Shown: positions 25,336-34,754 of the stretch, one piece after another
How the letters are laid out: each line of letters begins with the position of its first letter
How positions within the stretch are numbered: position 1 is the first letter of the stretch
Assembly (NCBI RefSeq): GCF_002210435.1
Contig: NZ_MZMV01000054.1
Location: 1-45,929 of the forward strand
Length of the DNA: 45,929 nucleotides
Direction of reading: 5' to 3'
Origin: Micromonospora wenchangensis
GTDB lineage: Bacteria; Actinomycetota; Actinomycetes; Mycobacteriales; Micromonosporaceae
Program-made: the position numbers and the translations under genes
The notes under the pieces: generated by a model
What the model was told of the DNA's origin: nothing
The model's input: the letters and a program-made list of their open reading frames with translations, nothing else
The model's database searches: none

Positions 25336-26559
25336 TCAGTTCACGACGTAGAGCAGCCGGTTCGGCGAGCCCGAGCCGGGGCTGGTCACCACGCCGGTGG
25401 TGGCGCTGCCGGTCAGCGAGCTGGCGACCTGCGCCGGGGTGTACGAGGGGTTGGCCGACAGGACCAGGGCGGCGGCGCCGGCGACGTGCGGGGACGCCAT
25501 CGAGGTGCCGCTGATCGTGTTGGTGGCGCTGTCGTTGGTGTTCCACGACGAGGTGATGTTCGTGCCCGGCGCGAACAGGTCGACGCAGGAGCCGTAGTTG
25601 GAGTAGGAGGCCCGCGCGTCGGTGTTGGTGGTGGCGCCGACCGTGATCGCCGAGGCGACCCGCGCCGGCGAGGAGTTGCAGGCGTTCGCGCTGGAGTTGC
25701 CGGCCGCCAGCGCGTACGTGACGCCGGAGCTGATCGAGTTGGCCACCGCGTTGTCGAGGGCGGTGCTGGCCCCGCCGCCGAGGCTCATGTTGGCCACCGC
25801 CGGCTTGACCGCGTTGGCGGTCACCCAGTTGACGCCGTTGACCACGCCGGTGGTGCTGCCGCTGCCCCGGCAGTTGAGCACCTTCACCGCGATCAGCCGT
25901 ACGCCCTTGGCCACGCCGTACGACGTGCCGCCGACGGTACCGGCGACGTGCGTGCCGTGGCCGTTGCAGTCGGTGTTGTTGGAGTCGACCGTGTTGGTGC
26001 CCCAGGTGGCCCGGCCGCCGAAGTCGGCGTGGGTGGTCCGGATGCCGGTGTCGATGATGTACGCCCGCACGTTGGTGGCCGTGTTCGGGTAGGTGTAGCT
26101 GGAGTTCAGCGGCAGGTTGCGCTGGTCGATCCGGTCCAGGCCCCAGGAGGGCGGGTTGGTCTGGGTCGCCTGGACGGTCATCACCCGGTCCTGCTCGACG
26201 TAGGCCACCGACGGGTCGGCGGCGAGCCGGCGGGCCTGGCTGGCGCTCATCTTCGCGCTGAACCCGGTGAGCGCGGCGCTGTAGACGTCGGCGACGTTGC
26301 CGCCGTACCGCTTGGTGAGGCTGGCGGCCCGGTCCGGCACGGCGGTCCGGGCGGCGCGGCTGTTGGCGGCGCCGACGGCTTCACCCTTCAGCACGACCAG
26401 GTAGCTGCCGCTGATCGCGTCCGGGGAGGAGGCGTAGCGGATCTGGCCGGTGGGGGCGGCGAGGGCGGGTGCGCCCGCGGCGACGGAGAGGGCGGCAGCG
26501 GCGGCCGCGACGGCGACCGCGCGGATCGCGCGACGCCGGGGGACGGACACGTCGGACAT
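25336..26559 (-). CDS. Secreted S8 family serine protease (subtilase) with I9 propeptide
   Basis: Exported proteinase K/aqualysin-like protease, 407 aa. Residues 1-34 are a signal peptide (RRRAIRAV, an Ala-rich core, then ALA before PTG). An I9 inhibitor propeptide covers about 50-130 (GSYLVVLKGEAVG...VAYVEQDRVMTV). The catalytic triad is D170 in IIDTGI, H201 in GHGTHVAG and S353 in GTSMASPHVAG; oxyanion-hole N288 lies in LAAGNSS. Six or so cysteines (198, 230, 294, 325) could form disulfides. The C-terminus ends at the catalytic domain, without a PPC or carbohydrate module. The ATG at 26559 has GGGAG upstream. Extracellular protein degradation is the usual role. Confidence 0.95.
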   Translation of the reverse strand: MSDVSVPRRRAIRAVAVAAAAAALSVAAGAPALAAPTGQIRYASSPDAISGSYLVVLKGEAVGAANSRAARTAVPDRAASLTKRYGGNVADVYSAALTGFSAKMSASQARRLAADPSVAYVEQDRVMTVQATQTNPPSWGLDRIDQRNLPLNSSYTYPNTATNVRAYIIDTGIRTTHADFGGRATWGTNTVDSNNTDCNGHGTHVAGTVGGTSYGVAKGVRLIAVKVLNCRGSGSTTGVVNGVNWVTANAVKPAVANMSLGGGASTALDNAVANSISSGVTYALAAGNSSANACNSSPARVASAITVGATTNTDARASYSNYGSCVDLFAPGTNITSSWNTNDSATNTISGTSMASPHVAGAAALVLSANPSYTPAQVASSLTGSATTGVVTSPGSGSPNRLLYVVN

Positions 26560-26750
26560 CGTCTGAACTCCCAACCGGGTACGACCGGACAGACGGGGGC
26601 CGTCCGAACGTCCCATCGACGGATGTTGGAGGGAATGTTAACGAGACATCGACGTACGTAACAGAGATAACGGCCGGGGGATTGAGCTGGTGTTATGGAA
26701 GTCGACGGGTGCCCACCACCCCCCGCCCCCGGGGCAGGCAGGATGGCGAG

Positions 26751-28235
26751 GTGGACCGTTACGACATGCTGCTCTCCCCCGCCGGCGTCGACGCGCTGCG
26801 CACCGCGCTCACCGACGCCGACTTCACCGCCAACGGCATCGCCGGCCGGCTCGGGCCGCAGGCCACCGGCGGAGTGGCCCGCAACGACTTCCGGGCCGCG
26901 CTGCGCGCCACCGAGGAGCGGGACCCGCTGGCCACCCTGATCCGGGTGTTCGTCTGCGACCAGACCGAGCCCGAGTCGGCGGTCGCCGCCGCGCTCGCCC
27001 CCCTCGACCTCGCCGAGGCCGTCGCCGCCGGCCTGGTCGAGCCGTACGGCGACGGCCTGCGCGCCGGGGTCGACCTGGAGCCGTACGGGGACGCCTGGTG
27101 GGTGCTCGCCGACGTGCCGGCCAGCGCCCGCCCGGGTCGGCCACTGCCCAGCGAACACGTGCTCGGCATCGGTGGGGCCACCCAGACCCTGATCGGGGCG
27201 ACCGTCCGCCGCCCGGTGGACACCGCGCTGGACCTCGGCACCGGCTCCGGTGTGCAGGCCCTGCACCTGGCGACCCGGGCCCGGCGGGTCACCGCCACCG
27301 ACGTGTCGGAGCGGGCGCTGCGCTTCGCCGCCACCACCGCCGCCCTCAACGGGCAGGACTGGGAACTGCTCCGCGGCGACCTGGTCGCCCCGGTGGCCGG
27401 ACGCCGGTTCGACCTGGTGGTCAGCAACCCGCCGTTCGTGGTCGGGCCGGGCACCACCACCCACGTCTACCGGGACTCCGGCCGGGTCGGCGACGCGATC
27501 GGCGCGGAACTGGCCGCCGCCGCGCCGGGCCTGCTCACCGAGGGCGGCACCATGCAGTACCTGGCCAACTGGGTGCACGTCGCCGGGGAGGACTGGGCCG
27601 AGCGGGTGACCGGCTGGTTCGCCGGCACCGGCCTGGACGCCTGGGTGATCCAACGCGAGGTCGCCGACCCGATGGCGTACGTCAACCTGTGGCTGGCCGA
27701 CGTCGGCGAGGCTGTCGACCCGCAGCGGGCGGCTGCCTGGCTGGACTGGTTCGACGCGTACAAGATCGAGGCGGTCGGGTTCGGCATCGTCTCGCTGCGC
27801 CGGGGCGGGCACGCCGACCCGGTGCTCCGGGTGGAGGACCTGCGCCAGCGGGTCGAGGCCCCCCTGGGCGACCAGGTCGCCGCCTGGTTCGACAGGCAGG
27901 ACTTCCTGCGTGCCCGGGGCGCGGAGGGGGTGCTCGCCGCCCGTTACCGGGCCGCCCCGGGGCTGCAACTGCGGCAGGAGGCGACCATCGGCGACGAGGG
28001 CTGGGCGGTGGACCGGCAGGTCCTGACGATGCCGCACGGGCTGCGCTGGAGCGAGGAGATCGACCCGCTGGTGCTGGCCCTGGTCGGCGGCTGCGACGGG
28101 CGGTTGCCGCTGCGTGACCAGCTCGCCCTGCTCGCCGCCGCGCACGACGTCACCACCGACGAGCTGGCCGAGGCGGCCGGTCCGATCGTGGCGCGCCTGG
28201 TCGAACGGGGCATCGTCGAGCCGGTGACCGACTGA
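26751..28235 (+). CDS. Class I SAM-dependent methyltransferase with NPPF motif
   Basis: Protein of 494 aa in three parts. An N-terminal helical domain (about 1-150, DUF7059-like) contains a Pro/Gly linker near 125. A Rossmann methyltransferase core (about 155-330) has motif I ALDLGTGSGVQALHLA, motif II TATDVSERAL and the N6-adenine/N5-glutamine motif VVSNPPFVV. A C-terminal winged-helix-like domain (about 360-494) follows. NPPF points to an N-atom in RNA, DNA or a glutamine side chain, as in RsmC/RlmG/PrmC. The GTG at 26751 is the best start I can see; Met6 is an alternative. It overlaps dtd by one base (TGATG), hinting at a translation-related substrate. Confidence 0.82.
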   Translation: MDRYDMLLSPAGVDALRTALTDADFTANGIAGRLGPQATGGVARNDFRAALRATEERDPLATLIRVFVCDQTEPESAVAAALAPLDLAEAVAAGLVEPYGDGLRAGVDLEPYGDAWWVLADVPASARPGRPLPSEHVLGIGGATQTLIGATVRRPVDTALDLGTGSGVQALHLATRARRVTATDVSERALRFAATTAALNGQDWELLRGDLVAPVAGRRFDLVVSNPPFVVGPGTTTHVYRDSGRVGDAIGAELAAAAPGLLTEGGTMQYLANWVHVAGEDWAERVTGWFAGTGLDAWVIQREVADPMAYVNLWLADVGEAVDPQRAAAWLDWFDAYKIEAVGFGIVSLRRGGHADPVLRVEDLRQRVEAPLGDQVAAWFDRQDFLRARGAEGVLAARYRAAPGLQLRQEATIGDEGWAVDRQVLTMPHGLRWSEEIDPLVLALVGGCDGRLPLRDQLALLAAAHDVTTDELAEAAGPIVARLVERGIVEPVTD

Positions 28236-28657
28236 TGCGGGCGGTGGTGCAGACCGTCGGCCGGGCCAGCGTCACCGTCGACGGCGAGGTGGTCGGCGCG
28301 ATCACCGACGGCCTGCTGGTGCTGCTCGGGGTCACCCACACCGACACCCCCGAGCTGGCCGCGACGATGGCCCGCAAGGTGCACGAGCTGCGCATCCTCG
28401 ACGACGAACGCAGCGCCGCCGACACCGGCGCCCCGATCCTGCTGGTCAGCCAGTTCACCCTCTACGGCGACACCCGCAAGGGCCGCCGGCCGAGCTGGAC
28501 CGCCGCCGCCCCCGCCGAGGTGGCCGAACCGCTGGTCACCGCCGTGGTCGAGGCGCTGCGCGCCCGGGGCGCGACGGCCGAGACCGGCCGCTTCCGCGCC
28601 CACATGCTCGTCGAGAGCGTCAACACCGGCCCCCGCACCCTCCTCCTGGACCTCTGA
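28235..28657 (+). CDS. dtd: D-aminoacyl-tRNA deacylase
   Basis: Homodimeric proofreading enzyme of 140 aa that removes D-amino acids (and glycine from tRNA-Ala) from mischarged tRNAs. Both signature motifs are intact: SQFTLYGD (residues 71-78) and the cross-subunit Gly-cis-Pro loop NTGPRTLLL (about 129-137). The start is MRAVVQTVGRASVTVDGE, a usual family N-terminus. Start and stop codons of the upstream methyltransferase overlap (TGATG), so translation is coupled. A 60-bp palindrome follows the gene. Confidence 0.94.
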   Translation: MRAVVQTVGRASVTVDGEVVGAITDGLLVLLGVTHTDTPELAATMARKVHELRILDDERSAADTGAPILLVSQFTLYGDTRKGRRPSWTAAAPAEVAEPLVTAVVEALRARGATAETGRFRAHMLVESVNTGPRTLLLDL

Positions 28658-28718
28658 CCCACCCCCACCCGCCCCGCTCGCCACCGTCCCCGTCCCCGCC
28701 CCGCCCAGCGTCAGCCCC

Positions 28719-28778
28719 GGTGATCAAGAGGTTGGCGTCATTCTGAAGATCAAAGTTGACGCAAACCTCTTGATCACC
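28719..28778. repeat. 60-bp dispersed palindrome, copy 2
   Basis: Arms 28719-28740 and 28757-28778 pair with one mismatch around a 16-base loop. The arms are nearly identical to copy 1 at 17382-17441 while the loops differ. Pairing here extends by a few bases outward (GCCCC against GGCGC). It separates dtd from the convergent Spo0M-like gene. Confidence 0.85.
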
Positions 28779-28834
28779 GGCGCGGGGCGGGGCGAGGTGA
28801 GGCGGGAGGGGGTGGGCGGGGTGGGGTGGGTCGG

Positions 28835-29623
28835 TCAGAAGAAGAGGCCGCGGCGTTGGAGGGACTGGCGGAGCCAGCCGTCGAGCTGGGCGGCCCAGTC
28901 GGTGCGGTCGGCGTTGGCGTGGTCGACGGTGAACCGGCCGAAGGTGTCCCGGCCCTCGGTGAACAGGCCGCCGCGCTTGTCCAGCTCCAGCACCACCTGC
29001 ATCTGGTGCGGGTCGGTGACGAAGGTGACCTCGAGCTGGTTGATCGCCCCGGCGTACTGCGGCGCGGGGTAGAACTCGATCTCCTGGTAGAACGGCAGGC
29101 TCTGCCGTACGCCGTAGATGTGGCCCCGCTCGACGTCGGCGCGGGCGAACCGGAAGCCCAGCCGCAGCAGCGCCTCCAGCAGCCGCTCCTGGGCCGGCAG
29201 CGGATGCACCGACACCGCGTCCAGGTCACCCTTGTCGACCGCGCGGGCCACCTCCAGCTCGGTACGCAGCCCCATCGTCATCCCGTGCAGCCGGTGGCCG
29301 TACAGGTCGGTAAGCGGGGTCTCCCACGGCACAGCGAACCGGAACGGGATGTCGTACCGCTGGCCCGCCTCGAGCCGGAACGGGCCGGTGACCTGCTGCC
29401 GGGCGAACTCCTGGGTGGTCTCGTACTCGGAGTCCGCGCCCTCCACCTCGACCCGGGTGACCAGACCGAGCGCCACGTACTCGATGTCGGTGGCGTGGTC
29501 GCCGCCGGCCACGTGCACCCGCCCCTCCAGCACCCCGCCCGGACGGCAGTTCGGGTTGGCGAGCACGGTCTCCACCGACGGACCGCCCACCCCCATCGAC
29601 TGCATGAGCCGCTTGAAGACCAC
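28835..29623 (-). CDS. Spo0M-like sporulation control protein (arrestin-like)
   Basis: Protein of 262 aa with the Spo0M/arrestin layout: VFKRLMQSMGVGGPSVETVL at the start, then beta-rich CRPGGVLEGRVHVAGGDHATDIEYVALGLVTRVE, RYDIPFRFAVPWETPLT and later EIEFYPAPQYAGAINQLEVTFVTDPHQMQVVLELDKRGG. The C-terminal half also matches the family. The ATG at 29635 overlaps a GGAGG (29629-29633); the GTG at 29623 is five bases from that site and matches the family's usual VFKR start, so I prefer it. It is divergent from sigB. Spo0M links sporulation and envelope shape in Bacillus; the role in actinobacteria is unknown. Confidence 0.85.
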   Translation of the reverse strand: MVFKRLMQSMGVGGPSVETVLANPNCRPGGVLEGRVHVAGGDHATDIEYVALGLVTRVEVEGADSEYETTQEFARQQVTGPFRLEAGQRYDIPFRFAVPWETPLTDLYGHRLHGMTMGLRTELEVARAVDKGDLDAVSVHPLPAQERLLEALLRLGFRFARADVERGHIYGVRQSLPFYQEIEFYPAPQYAGAINQLEVTFVTDPHQMQVVLELDKRGGLFTEGRDTFGRFTVDHANADRTDWAAQLDGWLRQSLQRRGLFF

Positions 29624-29845
29624 CACGTCCTCCATTGCCTGTTCGCATGCCGGCCACCATGGTCGACCGCTGGCACGGTAACCGGACCCGGCAAGACCCG
29701 CGACCGCCCACCCCGCACCCGACCGGATTGGTGTCGGTTCCCCGATCGCCTCACCCCCGTTTCACGTCCCGGTTGGAAAGCTGTTCGTCACCGGGGCCGA
29801 TGGCGCCGGTACGCGACACGAAAGCGGACACGGGGAGACACAGAG

Positions 29846-30862
<1,017 letters not shown>

Positions 30863-30880
30863 GCGGGACGGTTCGCGGTC

Positions 30881-30907
30881 AGGCCCCCGGCGGTTCGCCG
30901 GGGGCCT
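30881..30907 (+). terminator. sigB terminator hairpin
   Basis: AGGCCCCCGGCG (30881-30892) and CGCCGGGGGCCT (30896-30907) form a perfect 12-bp stem with loop GTT, 18 bases after the sigB stop. It sits between convergent genes, so it may also serve the acetyltransferase operon. Confidence 0.75.
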
Positions 30908-30957
30908 GCCTGCTTCCGCGGTGACCGCCCGCGGGGTGCCCGGCCGGCGGCACCCGG

Positions 30958-33501
30958 TCAGAGCCGGCGTGGGCCGGTGTCGGGGCGGGCCCCGGCCGTG
31001 CCGACGCCCACCGCCGCGTGCAGCACCGCGATGCCGTCCGGGCGGGCCAGCACCGGGTTGAGGGTGAGTGACCGCACCCGGGGCTGCTCGTCGGCGAGCC
31101 GCCCCACCCGTAGCAGCAGGTCGACCAGGGCCGCCCGGTCCACCGGGGCGGCACCCCGGTGCCCGCGCAGCAGCGGCGCCGCCCGGGGCTCGTCGACCAG
31201 TTCGGCGGCGTCCCGGTCGGTCAACGGCACCGCCCGCCAGGCCCGGTCGCCGAGCAGTTCGGTGGCGACGCCCCCCAGCCCGAAACCGACCACCGGCCCG
31301 AACGCCGGGTCCTCCCGCAGCTCCACCACGCAGGCCACGCCGGGCGGCACCATCGGCTGGACCAGCACCTGCGCGCCGAACCCGGCCGCCAGGTCCGCGT
31401 ACGCCCGGCGCAGGGCGACCGGGTCGGCCAGGTCGAGGCGGACGGCACCCAGGTCGAGGCGGTGCCGCAGGCCGGGCGCGGCGGCCTTCAACGCCACCGG
31501 CCACCCGCAGCGGTCGGCGGCGGCGAGCGCCTCGTCGACGCTGCCGGCGGGCACCGACCCGACCACCTCGACGCCGTACGCGGCGAGCAGCGCCACCGGG
31601 TCGGCGGCGTCACCGCGCAACGCGGCCCGCCCGGCGTCCCGGTCCACTCCGGTCAGCTCCGGCACCGTGCCCGGGTCCCGCCGCAGCCACCCGGCGTACC
31701 GGCCGACCCGGCCCAGCGCCCGCACCGCCTCCTCCACGCTCGGGTACGCGGGCAGCCCCGCCGGCACGCGCCCGGCGAGGAACGTCACCACGGTCGGCTT
31801 GCCGGCGGCCAGGGTCGCCGGCAGGGCGGCGGTGACGTCCGCCTCCTCGACGGTGAGCTGCCCCGGCAGCGGCGGGGCGAAGACCGCGACCAGCGCGTCC
31901 ACCCCGTCGTCGGCGGCGGCCCCGGCCAGCGCGGCGGTGAACTCGGCGACGCCTGCGTGCGGGCCGACGTCGCGCGGGTAGCCGTCGGCGACGGTGAGGC
32001 CCTGCCCGACGCAGGCGGCGGCGGCCAGCCCGGTCAGCGCCGACGAGTTGCCCACCACCGCGACCCGGTCACCGGCGGGCAGCGGCTGGTGGGCCAGCAG
32101 CACCCCGACGTCGAGCAGTTCGGCGACGGTGTCCACCCGGATCACCCCGGACTGGGCGAACAGCGCGCTGACGGCGGCCTCGTCCAGCGCCGGGCCGGCC
32201 GGACGGGCCAGCGACGCCAGCGCCACCACCGGCTTGTCCCGGCCGATCCGGCGGGCCAGCCGGGCGAACTTGCGCGGATTGCCGAAGGTCTCCAGGTAGA
32301 GCAGGATCACGTCGGTGCCCGGGTCGTCCTGCCAGTACTGGAGCAGGTCGTTGCCGGACACGTCGGCCCGGTTGCCGGCCGACACGAAACTCGACAGGCC
32401 CAGCCCGCGACGCTGCGCCTGCGCCAGCAGCGCCACCCCGAACGCGCCGGACTGGCTGAAGAAACCCACCCGGCCGGGGGCCGGCAGCACCGGGGCCAGG
32501 GTGGCGTTGAGGCGTACCCGCTCGTCGGTGTTCGCCACCCCCAGGCAGTTCGGGCCGACGACCCGCATGCCTGCGGCGTGCGCCGCCCGGACCAGGGACC
32601 GCTGGGCGGCCGCGCCGGCCGGGCCGGCCTCGGCGAAGCCGGCGGAGATGACCACCAGGCCGTGCGCGCCGGCCGCGGCGGCGTCGGCCACCACCCCGGC
32701 CGCCGCGTCGGGGGGCACCGCGACGACCGCGAGGTCCACCGCCACCCCCGCGTCGGCCGCCGACGGGTACGCGGGCAGCCCCGCCACCGTCCGCGCGCCC
32801 GGATGCACCGGCACGATGGCCCCCGGGTAGCCGCCGTCACGCAGGTGCCCGAGCAGCGCCGCACCGACGCCCTGACCGGTGGCGCTGGCCCCGTAGACGG
32901 CCACCCCGCGCGGGGCGAGCAGCCGGGCGATGGACCGGGCCTCGGTGCGGTGTTCCCGGCCGCGCTGCACCGCCAGGGTCGCCTCGGTCGGCGCGATCGG
33001 GAAGGTCAGGTGCACCACCCCGTCGGCGAACTGGCGTTGCACCTGGTAGCCGAAGTCGGCGAAGACCCGCAGCATCGCCCCGTTGGTGGGCAGCACCTCG
33101 GCGACGAAGTGCCCGATGCCGGCCCGGCGGGCCGCGTCGGCCAGGTGTTCCAGCAGCACCGAGCCGATCCCCCGGCCCTGGTAGGCGTCCTCCACCACGA
33201 ACGCCACCTCGGCCTCCGGGGCCGCCGGCCCCAGCCGCTCGTACCGGCCGACGGCGACGATCCGGTCACCGGCCAGCACCACGAACGCCTCCCGGTCGCG
33301 GTGGTCGACGGTGACGAACCGGTGCAGGTCCCGTTCCGGGATGCGCGGGTACGGCGAGAAGTAGCGCAGGTAGCGGGTGCGTTCCGAGAACCGCCCGTGC
33401 ATGGCGACGATCTCCGGGGCGTCCTGCGGCCGGATCGGTCGCAGTCCGACGGTGCTGCCGTCGCTGAGCAGCACGTCCACCGGTTGGTCGACAGTGGTCA
33501 C
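30958..33501 (-). CDS. PatA-like protein lysine acetyltransferase fused to a degenerate NDP-forming acyl-CoA synthetase
   Basis: Protein of 847 aa. An N-terminal GNAT acetyltransferase (about 17-170) has acidic E98 in EAEVAF and the acetyl-CoA loop QGRGIGS (108-114). Then come a CoA-binding domain (about 187-310, LLAPRGVAVYGAS), a succinyl-CoA-ligase-like domain (VGFFSQSGAFGVALLAQ near 345-361) and a C-terminal ATP-grasp part (YGVEVVGSVPAGS...VALKAAAPGL...). GNAT-first order is that of Streptomyces lividans PatA, from memory. After KPVVALAS (424-430) the phosphohistidine loop SHTGALAG expected in active ADP-forming synthetases is absent, replaced by LARPAGPALDEAAV. The GTG at 33501 has GGGAGGGA upstream. 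acuC precedes it by 23 bases. Confidence 0.85.
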   Translation of the reverse strand: MTTVDQPVDVLLSDGSTVGLRPIRPQDAPEIVAMHGRFSERTRYLRYFSPYPRIPERDLHRFVTVDHRDREAFVVLAGDRIVAVGRYERLGPAAPEAEVAFVVEDAYQGRGIGSVLLEHLADAARRAGIGHFVAEVLPTNGAMLRVFADFGYQVQRQFADGVVHLTFPIAPTEATLAVQRGREHRTEARSIARLLAPRGVAVYGASATGQGVGAALLGHLRDGGYPGAIVPVHPGARTVAGLPAYPSAADAGVAVDLAVVAVPPDAAAGVVADAAAAGAHGLVVISAGFAEAGPAGAAAQRSLVRAAHAAGMRVVGPNCLGVANTDERVRLNATLAPVLPAPGRVGFFSQSGAFGVALLAQAQRRGLGLSSFVSAGNRADVSGNDLLQYWQDDPGTDVILLYLETFGNPRKFARLARRIGRDKPVVALASLARPAGPALDEAAVSALFAQSGVIRVDTVAELLDVGVLLAHQPLPAGDRVAVVGNSSALTGLAAAACVGQGLTVADGYPRDVGPHAGVAEFTAALAGAAADDGVDALVAVFAPPLPGQLTVEEADVTAALPATLAAGKPTVVTFLAGRVPAGLPAYPSVEEAVRALGRVGRYAGWLRRDPGTVPELTGVDRDAGRAALRGDAADPVALLAAYGVEVVGSVPAGSVDEALAAADRCGWPVALKAAAPGLRHRLDLGAVRLDLADPVALRRAYADLAAGFGAQVLVQPMVPPGVACVVELREDPAFGPVVGFGLGGVATELLGDRAWRAVPLTDRDAAELVDEPRAAPLLRGHRGAAPVDRAALVDLLLRVGRLADEQPRVRSLTLNPVLARPDGIAVLHAAVGVGTAGARPDTGPRRL

Positions 33502-33524
33502 CGGTCCCTCCCCAGGTTCCCGGC

Positions 33525-34706
33525 TCAGTCGCGCGGGTCGTACGGGTCCAGCCCGAGCAGCGGGAACACCGCCTTGCGGGTGGCCGCCACGGCCCGGTCC
33601 ACCGAGTTCGGTTCCCCGGTCGGCTGCCACGGCTGGTGTTCCGGGTCGATGTCGTCGGTCATCCGCAGCGGGACGTCCCGGCCGGGCCGCCGGTGGCCGG
33701 CCAGGGTGCGCCAGCCGGGCGGGGTGGGCGTGGCCGGGTCGAGCGGGTCGCCGGTGGCCACCGCCAGCAGATGGGTCCAGGCCCGGGGCACCACCTCCAC
33801 CAGGGCGTACCCGCCGCCGCCGGTGGCCACCCAGCGGCCGTCGCACAACTCGTCGGCGAGGGCCCGCAACGCCAGGTAGGTGGCGCGCTGCCCGTCCACC
33901 GACAGGTGCAGGTCGGCCAGCGGGTCCATCCGGTGCCCGTCGGCGCCGCACTGGGTGAGCAGGATCTGCGGCCGGAACGCGCGCAGCACCGACGGCACGA
34001 CCGCGTGGAAGGCGCGCTGCCACCCGGCGTCGTCGGTGCCCGGCGGCAGCGGCACGTTGACCGCGCTGCCCTGCGCCCCCGGCCCACCGGTCTCGTCGGG
34101 GAACCCGGTGCCGGGGAAGAGCGCGAGCGGGGTCTCGTGCAGGCTCACCGTGAGCACCCGGGGGTCGTGGTAGAAGACCTCCTGCACGCCGTCGCCGTGG
34201 TGCACGTCCACGTCGACGTAGGCGACCCGCTCGGCACCGAGGTCGAGCAGGCGGGCGATGGCCACCGCCGGGTCGTTGTAGACGCAGAACCCGGCGGCCC
34301 GGTCGGGCATCGCGTGGTGCAGCCCACCGGCCACGTTGACCGCGCGGCGGGCCTCGCCCCGCCAGACCGCCTCGGCGGCGGCCACGCTCGCCCCCGCGAT
34401 CAGCGCGCTGGACTCGTGCATCCCGTCGAAGACCGGATTGTCCGAGGTGCCCAGTCCGTACCCGGCGAAGAGCGGATCGCGCGGCGCGGCCCGGACCGCG
34501 TCCAGGTAGTCGGGCCGGTGCACCCGGGTCAGCGTCGCGTCGTCGGCCGGCTCGGGCTCGACCAACCGCACCCCGGGCCGGTCCAGCACGCCCAATTCCC
34601 GGGCCAGCGCCACGGTCAGCTCGACCCGGACCGGGTCCAGCGGGTGCTCCCCCATGTCGTAGTCGAGCAGGGACTCGTCCCACACCACCAGCGTGTCGTC
34701 CGACAT
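33525..34706 (-). CDS. acuC: AcuC-type protein lysine deacetylase (class I HDAC family)
   Basis: Zn2+-dependent deacetylase of 393 aa, normal for AcuC. Catalytic H130-H131 lie in GGLHHAM; D165, D167 and H169 in YVDVDVHHGDG hold the zinc ligands, and the third Asp follows in QCGADGHRMDP. GGGGYALVEVVPRAW contains the loop shaping the active site. In Bacillus AcuC removes acetyl groups placed on acetyl-CoA synthetase by AcuA. Here the next gene is a PatA-like acetyltransferase only 23 bases away, so writer and eraser share an operon, with AcuC translated first. The ATG at 34706 gives MSDDTLVVWDESL. Target proteins are not encoded nearby. Confidence 0.92.
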   Translation of the reverse strand: MSDDTLVVWDESLLDYDMGEHPLDPVRVELTVALARELGVLDRPGVRLVEPEPADDATLTRVHRPDYLDAVRAAPRDPLFAGYGLGTSDNPVFDGMHESSALIAGASVAAAEAVWRGEARRAVNVAGGLHHAMPDRAAGFCVYNDPAVAIARLLDLGAERVAYVDVDVHHGDGVQEVFYHDPRVLTVSLHETPLALFPGTGFPDETGGPGAQGSAVNVPLPPGTDDAGWQRAFHAVVPSVLRAFRPQILLTQCGADGHRMDPLADLHLSVDGQRATYLALRALADELCDGRWVATGGGGYALVEVVPRAWTHLLAVATGDPLDPATPTPPGWRTLAGHRRPGRDVPLRMTDDIDPEHQPWQPTGEPNSVDRAVAATRKAVFPLLGLDPYDPRD

Positions 34707-34754
34707 GGGGCCATCGTCGCACGACGGTCACCGCCCGCCCACCACACGTGCAGG

